DNA from: Caulobacter sp.
Lineage (GTDB): Bacteria; Pseudomonadota; Alphaproteobacteria; Caulobacterales; Caulobacteraceae
NCBI GenBank assembly: GCA_028291055.1
Contig: JAQGIP010000032.1
Coordinates: 1 to 64,000, forward strand
Direction of reading: 5' to 3'
DNA: 64,000 nt
Part shown: positions 42,890-49,679 of the stretch, one piece after another
How positions within the stretch are numbered: position 1 is the first letter of the stretch
Layout: each line of letters opens with the position of its first letter
Made by a program: the position numbers and the translations under genes
Notes under the pieces: generated by a model
The model's input: the letters and a program-made list of their open reading frames with translations, nothing else
What the model was told of the DNA's origin: nothing
Databases searched by the model: none

Positions 42890-43377
42890 GGGGTGCGGCT
42901 TTCGGCGAGGCGGGCGTTGAGCAGCCGCGCGAGCTTCTTGGCGGTCAGACCGAAATTCGACTCCAGCCGGCCGGCGGCCTCCTCATCGTCATCCTCGTCC
43001 GGAAGGCGCAGGATGAAGTCATTCGTCTCGTGCCGCCTTACCCAGCCCACCTGGTCGGCGCCGTCTTCGCTGCGGCTATTGATCACGATGAAGCGCTCCA
43101 CCCGTTCCCAGCCCAGCGTCATCGCTTTGCGTTCTCCAGCCCAGACAACAAGACCGGTGGTATCGTAGGTGAGCCGCGCTGGCCGGAGGCTGCTGACAAC
43201 AAACCCGACCCCGAAGCCGATCAGGATCAAGGCGAGCCCGATCGCCCTGGCCAACAGCCGCTCCGCCATGATCCACGATAGGGCCAGCGCGCCGAGCGCG
43301 AGCAGGAGCGCCACAGCCGCACCGGCAATCATGTCGGCGCGTCGCTCCGCGATCGCGCCCGCCTTCACCTGCCCCAT
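42886..43377 (-). CDS. Small membrane protein of unknown function
   Basis: A 163-residue protein with two closely spaced hydrophobic helices at about residues 15-60 (MIAGAAVALLLALGALALSWIM, AIGLALILIGFGVGFVVSSL). A cytoplasmic tail of about 100 residues includes the acidic run PDEDDDEEAAG. The tail layout, a short beta-rich segment (YDTTGLVVWAGERKAMTLGWERVERF), resembles PH-like domains of small bacterial membrane proteins. I do not recognise a named family. It overlaps the methyltransferase gene by four bases and lies nine bases after the NUDIX gene, so all three may be co-transcribed. Confidence 0.75.
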   Translation of the reverse strand: MGQVKAGAIAERRADMIAGAAVALLLALGALALSWIMAERLLARAIGLALILIGFGVGFVVSSLRPARLTYDTTGLVVWAGERKAMTLGWERVERFIVINSRSEDGADQVGWVRRHETNDFILRLPDEDDDEEAAGRLESNFGLTAKKLARLLNARLAESRTP

Positions 43378-43386
43378 CCCTGGACC

Positions 43387-43830
43387 CTAGCGCGCGCGCC
43401 ACCACATCGCCACCGCCCAGGCATGGCCGTCGTGGCGCAGGCGCCGGATGGCTTCTGCGGGCGGGATCCAGATCAAGTCGTGGTCGTCCTCGATCTTCAG
43501 GCCGGGCTGTTCGGCGGTGACCAAGACCTCGCGCACCCCGAACTGGTTGTTCACCGCCTCGCCGTCGGTCATCTCGAAATATTGGGCGGCGCGGGTGATC
43601 TCGCGGCCGGGCGTCACCACCAGCCCGGTCTCCTCGCCGAACTCGCGGACCAGCGCCTGCAGCTCATCCTCGCCGGGATCGATGGCGCCGCCCGGCAGGT
43701 CGATCCAGTCGCCGCCCTCCTCGGGGCGCACATGGACGACAGCGATGCGGCCGTCCTGCTCGGCGATGCCGAAGGCGGCGGGACGAGGCCGGTAGGTGAC
43801 GCCGGACCTGGGCTCACCAAACTGCTGCAT
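43387..43830 (-). CDS. NUDIX hydrolase
   Basis: A 147-residue NUDIX-fold hydrolase that cleaves a nucleoside diphosphate linked to another moiety. The NUDIX box is complete: GGAIDPGEDELQALVREFGEETGLV at about residues 46-70, with the REFGEE metal-binding glutamates. It is preceded by VHVRPEEGGDWIDLP. Substrate could be an oxidised nucleotide, a nucleotide sugar or a capped dinucleotide. It lies 14 bases after the S1/P1 nuclease gene and nine before the small membrane-protein gene. Confidence 0.9.
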   Translation of the reverse strand: MQQFGEPRSGVTYRPRPAAFGIAEQDGRIAVVHVRPEEGGDWIDLPGGAIDPGEDELQALVREFGEETGLVVTPGREITRAAQYFEMTDGEAVNNQFGVREVLVTAEQPGLKIEDDHDLIWIPPAEAIRRLRHDGHAWAVAMWWRAR

Positions 43831-43844
43831 CGCGCTCCTCCGGG

Positions 43845-44858
43845 TCAGTCGGCGCCGTGCATCGCCACATAGGGGTCAGCCTTGCCGGCGATGACGTCGG
43901 CCAGGGCGATGGGCTTGGGATAGCCGATCGGCACGGTGACGCTGCCGTTCCAGGCCAGCACGATCAGGTCGCGCAGTTCGCTGGAGCCGGCGGCCAGGCG
44001 GGCGGCGGCGAAGGCCTTGCCGCGCGCGTCGCCGTTGGCGAATCCGCCGTCCTTCCACAGCTGGTAGAGCGGGCGCACCTGCGAGCCCGTGGCGGTCAGA
44101 TAGTCGACCACCCGCTTTTCGATCGCGCAGCCGCAATCATGGAAGGGGCTCATGGCCGCGACGATCTCCGGCTCGGTGATGTTGGCGCTGACGAAGGCGC
44201 TTTCGAAGGGCGAGTGGATCTTGTCGGTGGTGAAGCCGTCCGGGTTGGGGAAGTCGCCCCAGCCGTTGTAGTGCAGGCTGACATGCAGCGGCTGGCTGCC
44301 GTCGCCGACATAGTGTGACAGGTAGCCGATGTCGGACATGATCAGGGTCTGCATCCGCGCGGCGGTGGCCTTCAGCCAGGCGCGGTGCTTGGGGTCCTTC
44401 ACCGTCTTGGCGCCGGCCGTGGCCATGCGCCAGTAACCGAAGTCGAACTGCAGCCGCTGCCAGGCCTCGGTGATGGAATAGGGCAGGAAGCCCGCCTCCC
44501 AGCTGTCGTGACCCTTGGCGCGCAAGGCGGTGTCGTAAAGCTGGTGGTTGGCCGGCAGGGCGTTCAGGGGCACGCCGAAGATGGTCCCGTCGTCGCCCAG
44601 GTCGAGGAAGTGGGCCGGCGCGATGTCGTTGTCGAACAGCTTGCTGACGCTGCGCAGGCGGTCGGGCTCGCGCGACAGTTCGCCGATGGTGGCGATGGCT
44701 TCCTTGCCTTTCAGGAAGGGCGGCACGTCCTTCGGAAGCGCAGCGGTGGCCGTCTCGCCGATCATCCGGTGGCCGCTCTGACCCCAGGCCAGCGCGGAAC
44801 CGGCGGGCGCAGAGGCGACCAGGGCGAGGGACAGGACGGCGGCAATCGTACGGCGCAT
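43845..44858 (-). CDS. Secreted S1/P1-type nuclease
   Basis: A 337-residue exported zinc-dependent nuclease. The signal peptide ends in GSALA so that the mature chain begins with Trp (WGQSGHRMIGETA). This N-terminal Trp is a zinc ligand in the S1/P1 family. Further ligands lie in HFLDLGDD, YLSHYVGDGSQPLHVSLHYNGWGD (His, Asp) and NITEPEIV. It would degrade single-stranded nucleic acids outside the cytoplasm, possibly for phosphate scavenging. It heads the minus-strand set nuclease, NUDIX, membrane protein and methyltransferase, all closely spaced. Confidence 0.9.
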   Translation of the reverse strand: MRRTIAAVLSLALVASAPAGSALAWGQSGHRMIGETATAALPKDVPPFLKGKEAIATIGELSREPDRLRSVSKLFDNDIAPAHFLDLGDDGTIFGVPLNALPANHQLYDTALRAKGHDSWEAGFLPYSITEAWQRLQFDFGYWRMATAGAKTVKDPKHRAWLKATAARMQTLIMSDIGYLSHYVGDGSQPLHVSLHYNGWGDFPNPDGFTTDKIHSPFESAFVSANITEPEIVAAMSPFHDCGCAIEKRVVDYLTATGSQVRPLYQLWKDGGFANGDARGKAFAAARLAAGSSELRDLIVLAWNGSVTVPIGYPKPIALADVIAGKADPYVAMHGAD

Positions 44859-44885
44859 GGGAACTCCAGCCAGTAGGGGCGCGGA

Positions 44886-45476
44886 TCAGTCGGTGATCGG
44901 CAAGGCGGCCTCGACGCGGGCGACCCATGCCGCCACCGCCGGATAGTCCGCCAGGTCGAAGCCGCCCTGGTGCGCGACACGGGTGTAGGCCACCAGGGAA
45001 ATATCGGCCAGCGTCAGTGTGTTTCCGACCAGAAACGTGGAACCTTCGAGAACGTCGTTCATGCGCTTCAGCGCCGTTCCGCCGCGTTCGTACAGCTTGG
45101 CGTCCAGATCGGCCCTGGGCTTGCCGAGGTAGAACATCTGGAACCGCGCCACGGCGATATGGGGCTCGTGGCTGTATTGTTCCCAGAACAGCCACTCCAG
45201 CATGCGGGCCCGGTCATAGGCGTCGGCCGGAATCAGCGCCGAATCGTCGGCCAGATGCAGCAGGATGGCGTTGGACTGAGCCAGCGGCCGACCGTCGTTC
45301 AGTATAACCAGCGGCACTTGGCCCACAGGATTCTTCGCCAGAAATTCCGGGGTCCGGGTGTCGGCATTCAGCACGTCCAGCTCAGTCCAAACGTATGGAA
45401 TCCCAAGATGTTGTGCGGTCCACTTGACCTTGAGGCAGTTGCCCGACTTGCTGTCACCATAGATGTGGAGCGCCAT
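44886..45476 (-). CDS. Glutathione S-transferase family protein
   Basis: A 196-residue GST. The N-terminal thioredoxin-like domain is LHIYGDSKSGNCLKVKWTAQ, with NPVGQVPLVILNDGRPLAQSNAILLHLAD as the glutathione-binding SNAI segment. The helical C-terminal domain includes TLTLADISLVAYTRVA. It probably conjugates or reduces electrophiles in the cytoplasm. The gene is divergent from a 3D-domain protein. The 91-base gap holds the palindrome GGTTAG-C-CTAACC. It is 27 bases upstream of the nuclease gene on the same strand but is probably a separate function. Confidence 0.93.
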   Translation of the reverse strand: MALHIYGDSKSGNCLKVKWTAQHLGIPYVWTELDVLNADTRTPEFLAKNPVGQVPLVILNDGRPLAQSNAILLHLADDSALIPADAYDRARMLEWLFWEQYSHEPHIAVARFQMFYLGKPRADLDAKLYERGGTALKRMNDVLEGSTFLVGNTLTLADISLVAYTRVAHQGGFDLADYPAVAAWVARVEAALPITD

Positions 45477-45511
45477 GCTGTGAGTCCTTTAGGGGTTGCC
45501 TTTTAGGGTTC

Positions 45512-45524
45512 GGTTAGCCTAACC
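45512..45524. promoter_or_regulatory. Palindrome GGTTAG-C-CTAACC in a divergent promoter region
   Basis: Six-base perfect arms around one base lie between the GST gene (minus) and the 3D-domain gene (plus). Position and symmetry suit an operator shared by both genes. No cognate regulator is apparent nearby. Confidence 0.35.
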
Positions 45525-45567
45525 AGCCGACGCGCGACAACTTCCGCGTGGGCGGGTCTTCCGTAAA

Positions 45568-46077
45568 ATGCGACGTTTCCCGGCGCTTGCCGCGCTTCTC
45601 GGGATGCTGCTGTGCGCCGCGCCAGCAGTTGCCGAACCCCAGGACGACCCCGTGGGTGAGCTGATCTCCCGCGTTCTTGCCGTTCCCGCCGATGCGGTGA
45701 ACTGGTTGATGAAGGCGACGCTCTATCATGCGGGCGCCAAGGGTGTGGGATCGCGCGACGCGCTGGGATGCCGACCTGTTCCAATGCGCACGGCCGCCGT
45801 GGACCGCCATCTGGCGCCGCTTCATTCCGTCCTCTTCATCAAGGAAACCGTCGGCATCGTGATGCCCGATGGCACCCTGCATGACGGCTACTGGTACGCC
45901 TCCGACACCGGCGGCGCCATCAAGGGCGGGCGGATCGACCTCTATACGGGCAACGGCTCGGGCTCCATGCGGGGCGCGATGAAGCTGAACCTGAAGACCC
46001 TGACCGTCGCCAAGGTCGGCGAGTTCAAGGGCTGCCCCACCACCGCCGGCTCCACCATCACCATCGCCAGCCGCTAG
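45568..46077 (+). CDS. Exported 3D-domain protein
   Basis: A 169-residue protein with a signal peptide ending in AVA. The C-terminal half matches the 3D domain, named for three conserved aspartates (MPDGTLHDGYWYASDTGGAI, GGRIDLYTG). It is the double-psi beta-barrel catalytic domain found in the lytic transglycosylase MltA and resuscitation-promoting factors. A role in peptidoglycan turnover in the periplasm is therefore likely. It is much shorter than MltA and lacks that enzyme's second domain. Its stop lies one base from that of the convergent MFS gene. Confidence 0.82.
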   Translation: MRRFPALAALLGMLLCAAPAVAEPQDDPVGELISRVLAVPADAVNWLMKATLYHAGAKGVGSRDALGCRPVPMRTAAVDRHLAPLHSVLFIKETVGIVMPDGTLHDGYWYASDTGGAIKGGRIDLYTGNGSGSMRGAMKLNLKTLTVAKVGEFKGCPTTAGSTITIASR

Positions 46078-46078
46078 G

Positions 46079-47314
46079 TCAGGCAGCGGCGCTCTCCGCC
46101 TCCGCTCGCGCGCGCTTGCCGTGCTTGCGCAGGTAGAGGGCCGCGACAACCGCCGAGGCGAATCCCGACGCCGCGCCGACGCCCAGGGCCCATCGCGGCC
46201 CGAAGGTGTCCGCCACCCAGCCGACGATCGGCGCGCCTATCGGCGCCCCGCCCAGGGCCACCGCCAGCAGGATGGCCATCACCCTGCCCCGCATCGCCGG
46301 ATCGGTGGACAGCTGCACCGTGGCGTTCAGCGTGGTGTTGAAGGTCTGTGACGCCAGCCCGACCAGGGCCAGGGCCGCGCCGAACCACCAGTAGCCGGGC
46401 GCGAGCGCCGCCAGCGCCAGTCCACCGCCGAACACCGCCGAGCCGACGAACAGCAGGCTGATCCGGGGCCGCTCGCGCCGCGCCGACAGGAAGGCGCCCG
46501 CAACCGAGCCCACCGCCATCACCGAGGTGAGCAGGCCGTAGCGGTCGGAGCCCACCCGGAAGACGCTGACCGACATGGTCGAGACGAAGATCGGGAAGTT
46601 GAACCCGAAGGTCCCGGTCAGGAAGATCATCAGCATCATCGCCTTCAGATCCGGGCGCGCCCAGACGTAGCGCACGCCGTCCGCCAGCCCGCCCCGCCGG
46701 CGCACCGCCCGGTCGGTGGGCCGCAGCTCATGCAGGCGCAGAAGGCAAAGCGAGCCGATCACCGCCGCGAAGCTGGCCGCGTTGATGATGAAGACCCAGC
46801 CCGACCCCACCGCCGCGATCGCCACCCCGGCCAGGGCCGGCCCGATCAGCCGCGCGGCGTTGAAGGAGGTCGAGTTCAGCGCCACGGCATTGGAGAGATC
46901 CCCCTCCGCCACCAGGTCGGAGACAAAGGTCTGGCGCGCCGGCGCGTCGAAGGCGCCCACGCAGCCCGACAGGAAGGCCAGGACGTCGACCTCCCAAAGC
47001 TTCGCGACGCCCGACAGCAGCAACAGGCCCAGCGCCAACGCCAGCACGCCCATGCCCGCCTGGGTGGCGATCAGCAGCTTGCGCCGGTCCAGATGGTCGG
47101 CGGCGAACCCGGTGACCGGCAGCAGCAGAACCTGGGGCGCGAACTGCAGCCCGACCACCACGCCCACCGCCGTGGCGTTGTGGTGGGTCAGCTGGGTCAG
47201 CACCACCCAATCCTGGGCCGTGCGCTGCATCCAGGTGCCGACGTTGGACACGATCGCCCCGCCGGCCCAGACCCGGTAGTTGAAAACCCTCAGCGAGCGG
47301 AAGGCGCTACTCAC
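46079..47314 (-). CDS. MFS exporter, EntS/NreB-like
   Basis: The track ORF extends upstream through the hydrolase gene. The GTG at 47314 overlaps the hydrolase stop by four bases (GTGA) and gives 411 residues starting VSSAFRSLRVFNYRVWAGGA. About twelve membrane helices are present. The segments TWMQRTAQDWVVLTQLT and GFAADHLDRRKLLIATQAG are typical of the EntS-like exporter clade. It is the last gene of a marR-hydrolase-MFS operon, an arrangement typical of MarR-controlled efflux. Substrate is unknown, probably a small aromatic or antimicrobial compound. Confidence 0.9.
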   Translation of the reverse strand: MSSAFRSLRVFNYRVWAGGAIVSNVGTWMQRTAQDWVVLTQLTHHNATAVGVVVGLQFAPQVLLLPVTGFAADHLDRRKLLIATQAGMGVLALALGLLLLSGVAKLWEVDVLAFLSGCVGAFDAPARQTFVSDLVAEGDLSNAVALNSTSFNAARLIGPALAGVAIAAVGSGWVFIINAASFAAVIGSLCLLRLHELRPTDRAVRRRGGLADGVRYVWARPDLKAMMLMIFLTGTFGFNFPIFVSTMSVSVFRVGSDRYGLLTSVMAVGSVAGAFLSARRERPRISLLFVGSAVFGGGLALAALAPGYWWFGAALALVGLASQTFNTTLNATVQLSTDPAMRGRVMAILLAVALGGAPIGAPIVGWVADTFGPRWALGVGAASGFASAVVAALYLRKHGKRARAEAESAAA

Positions 47315-47865
47315 CGGTCCAGCAGGGCGATGATCTCGGCCGCCGCGCCCGTCTCGCCCAGGCGCGGGAAGATGCGGGTGACGCTGTTGATGTGTGCGTC
47401 CGCATTGCCGTCCGTCATGGCGTCGATGGCCAGGGTGACGTTGAGGCCCAGCTCGTAGGCCTGGCGGGCCGTGGATTCCACGCCGACGCTGGTGGATATG
47501 CCCGCCAGGACGACCTGGGTCACCTCCAGCGCCTTCAGCCGCGCCGCCAGGTCCGTGCTGGCGAAGGCGCCCCAGGTGCGCTTGCTGACGGTCATGTCGC
47601 TCGGCTGCTGGTTCAGTTCGGGGATGAAGTCGGCGAACCCGTCCGGAAAGCCGCCGGCGCGCGGCGCCTGCTCGTTGCGGCCCGGCGCCATGCCGACCAC
47701 ATTGACCAGCACCACGGGCCGGCCGTGGCGGCGGAAGGCCTCGATGAGGGCGCCGGCCTGTTGGATCACACCCTCCTTCGGATGGGCGCTGGGAAAGCTG
47801 AGGATACCCTTCTGCAGGTCGATGACGATCAGGGCGGTCTTGGGATCGAGGGTGGTGACGGGCAT
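47311..47865 (-). CDS. Isochorismatase-like hydrolase lacking the usual nucleophile cysteine
   Basis: A 184-residue member of the cysteine-hydrolase/isochorismatase fold. The conserved Asp is in ALIVIDLQKGIL and the Lys in VSKRTWGAF. The cysteine expected in the GxxTxxCVxxTAR motif is replaced by glycine (GISTSVGVESTAR). A clade of family members shares this form, and its chemistry is unclear. It may use another residue or be a binding protein. It lies 23 bases after marR and overlaps the MFS gene by four bases, so it probably acts on, or senses, the compound that is exported. Confidence 0.9.
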   Translation of the reverse strand: MPVTTLDPKTALIVIDLQKGILSFPSAHPKEGVIQQAGALIEAFRRHGRPVVLVNVVGMAPGRNEQAPRAGGFPDGFADFIPELNQQPSDMTVSKRTWGAFASTDLAARLKALEVTQVVLAGISTSVGVESTARQAYELGLNVTLAIDAMTDGNADAHINSVTRIFPRLGETGAAAEIIALLDR

Positions 47866-47888
47866 GGCGGTTCCTTGAACTTGGACGG

Positions 47889-48341
47889 TCAGGTTTCGGC
47901 GAGGCGTTTGAGCAGGCCGACGGCGCGGGCCAGTTCATCCTGCTCGGCGGCGGTGAGTTGGTTGCGCATGGCCTGAAACAGCCAGTCCTCGCGCGCCGCC
48001 CGCCCGGCCGCCACCCGCTCGCGGCAGGCCTGGGTCAGGGCGAACAGCGTCTGGCGGCCATCGGTAGGGTCAGGTGTCCCGGCGACCCACCCCGCCGCCT
48101 GCAGCACCGCGACCGTGGCGCCCATCGACTGTGGCCGCACGCCCTCCAGCTTCGCCAGAGCCGTCACCGTCAGCGGTCCATCCCGCTCCAGGTGCAGCAG
48201 CACGGACGACTGTGAAAACGTCAGATCGCCCAGGTGGCCCTGCCCCCGCATCCGGCGGCGCAGGCTGCCCACGAGGACGCGCAGTTCGACCGCCGTGGCC
48301 AAGGCGCGGACGGCGACAGGATCGGAGGCTGTATCCGGCAT
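47889..48341 (-). CDS. MarR family transcriptional regulator
   Basis: A 150-residue winged-helix repressor. The recognition region is LTVTALAKLEGVRPQSMGATVAVLQAAGWV near residues 57-86. The wing contains the conserved DPTDGRQTLFALT, and dimerisation helices flank it on both sides. It heads the operon marR, hydrolase and MFS. An imperfect palindrome AAGGATAAC-N6-GGTTACCTT lies 22 bases upstream of its start and is a good candidate for its own operator. Ligands of such regulators are usually phenolic compounds. Confidence 0.92.
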   Translation of the reverse strand: MPDTASDPVAVRALATAVELRVLVGSLRRRMRGQGHLGDLTFSQSSVLLHLERDGPLTVTALAKLEGVRPQSMGATVAVLQAAGWVAGTPDPTDGRQTLFALTQACRERVAAGRAAREDWLFQAMRNQLTAAEQDELARAVGLLKRLAET

Positions 48342-48362
48342 GCCCCAAGGCTAGCAGGTCAG

Positions 48363-48386
48363 AAGGATAACTACAAAGGTTACCTT
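48363..48386. promoter_or_regulatory. Candidate MarR operator
   Basis: AAGGATAAC-N6-GGTTACCTT forms a 24-base imperfect inverted repeat (arms align with one gap) just upstream of marR. The adjoining TATATAG is a plausible -10 region. A site this size and place fits MarR autoregulation. Confidence 0.5.
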
Positions 48387-48438
48387 CCTATATAGCCACG
48401 CGCGAACGCCTCGCGACCTGCCCAAAGTATATCGTGAA

Positions 48439-49179
48439 TTAAATCCCGCCCCCGACGTCAGACACCACGCCCGGCGCGCGGGCGGTGTGGATGCCGCACT
48501 CCGTCTTGTCCTGACCCTGCCAGCGCCCGGCGCGCACATCGGCGCCGGCGTCGACCGCCTTGGTGCAGGGCCAGCAGCCGATCGACGGGAAGCCCGCGGC
48601 CACCAGCGGGTGGGCCGGCAGGTGGTGCTTGACCACATAGGCGTCGAGGTCTTCCTTGGACCAGTTGGCCAGAGGGTTGAACTTCAGGTGACGCTCGGTC
48701 TCCTCAACCACCGGCAGGCGCAGGCGATCACCGCCATGGAAGCGCTTGCGGCCCGTCATCCAGGCGTCGAAATCATCCAGCGCCAGATCCAGCGGAACCA
48801 CCTTGCGGATTTCGCAGCAGGCGTCGGTGTCGGTCTTCCACAGCACCGCGTCCGGGTCGTTGGTGGCCAGGTCAGCAAAGCGCGGGCGCAGGTCGCGCAC
48901 GTCGCTCAGGCCCAGCTCGGCCGACAGGCTCTTGCGGTAGTCCAGCGTCTGGCCAAACAGCATGCCCGTATCGAGGAACATCACCGGGATGCCCTTGGAG
49001 ACCTGGGCCGCCAGGTGCAGCAGCACGGCGGACTCCGCCCCGAACGACGAAACCAGCGCCAGCTTCGGCCCATAGAGCTCGAAGGCCCGCCGGATGATCT
49101 CGGTGGGGTGGGCGTTTCGCAGTTCGTCGTTGAGCTGCTGGGCAAACGTTGGGGGGGATTGAACCTCGGCGAAGGCCAT
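48439..49179 (-). CDS. cysH: Assimilatory (phospho)adenylyl-sulfate reductase, iron-sulfur type
   Basis: This enzyme reduces activated sulfate to sulfite with thioredoxin. The ATG at 49179, overlapping the DUF934 stop (TGATG), gives 246 residues; the longer track start reads out of another gene. The PP-loop region is LALVSSFGAESAVLLHL. Paired cysteines DACCEIRK and GCWPCTK form the [4Fe-4S] site of the APS-type enzymes, and the C-terminal ECGIH holds the catalytic cysteine. The iron-sulfur ligands suggest that APS, not PAPS, is the substrate. It is the last gene of the sulfur operon. The sulfate-activating genes (cysD, cysN) are not in the window. Confidence 0.94.
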   Translation of the reverse strand: MAFAEVQSPPTFAQQLNDELRNAHPTEIIRRAFELYGPKLALVSSFGAESAVLLHLAAQVSKGIPVMFLDTGMLFGQTLDYRKSLSAELGLSDVRDLRPRFADLATNDPDAVLWKTDTDACCEIRKVVPLDLALDDFDAWMTGRKRFHGGDRLRLPVVEETERHLKFNPLANWSKEDLDAYVVKHHLPAHPLVAAGFPSIGCWPCTKAVDAGADVRAGRWQGQDKTECGIHTARAPGVVSDVGGGI

Positions 49180-49679
49180 CAGGCCCTCCTCTCGGTGAAG
49201 GCGGGGGGCCGCGCGTCGGCCGCGCGTTGATAGACGTGACGATGGCGATGGATGGCGGCCCGCCATTCGGCCGGCGTGGCGCCGTCGGCGGGCTGGAAGG
49301 CGTCGAAACCGCAGCGAACCATGAAGCCCGCCTGCTCGCGCAACACGTCGCCCACCGCCCTCACTTCGCCGGTGAAGCCCAGGCGTTCGCGCAGCAGGGT
49401 GGCGGTCGTATAGGCGCGGCCGTCGCGGTACTTGGGGAAGACCGGGGCGACCAGAGACAGGCGCGGCAGGTCGTAGGCCAGGTCTTCCACGGCCTCGTCG
49501 GCCTGGATGCGGACGCCGATCTTGCGGCCGCCGGCAAGCAACCCCTCGCCTTCCGTCTGAAAGCGCGTCAGCGAGACGATCACGTCGCCTTCGGGAATGG
49601 CGTCTTCGTCGGCCACGTCGATGAAGGTGTCGTCGGCGACGATCACCTCGTCGCCGGCCAGCTTAAAGAGCGGGTGCAT
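49179..49679 (-). CDS. DUF934 domain-containing protein of the sulfite reductase operon
   Basis: The ATG at 49679 gives 166 residues starting MHPLFKLAGDEVIVADD. The central block (VSLTRFQTEGEGLLAGGRKIGVRIQADEAVEDLAYDLPRL) and RDGRAYTTATLLRERLGFTGEVRAVGDVLREQAGFMVRCGFDAF match the DUF934 family. The family occurs almost only beside cysI and is presumed to be an accessory to sulfite or nitrite reductase. It overlaps cysI by 17 bases and cysH by one base. The biochemical role is not established. Confidence 0.92.
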   Translation of the reverse strand: MHPLFKLAGDEVIVADDTFIDVADEDAIPEGDVIVSLTRFQTEGEGLLAGGRKIGVRIQADEAVEDLAYDLPRLSLVAPVFPKYRDGRAYTTATLLRERLGFTGEVRAVGDVLREQAGFMVRCGFDAFQPADGATPAEWRAAIHRHRHVYQRAADARPPAFTERRA

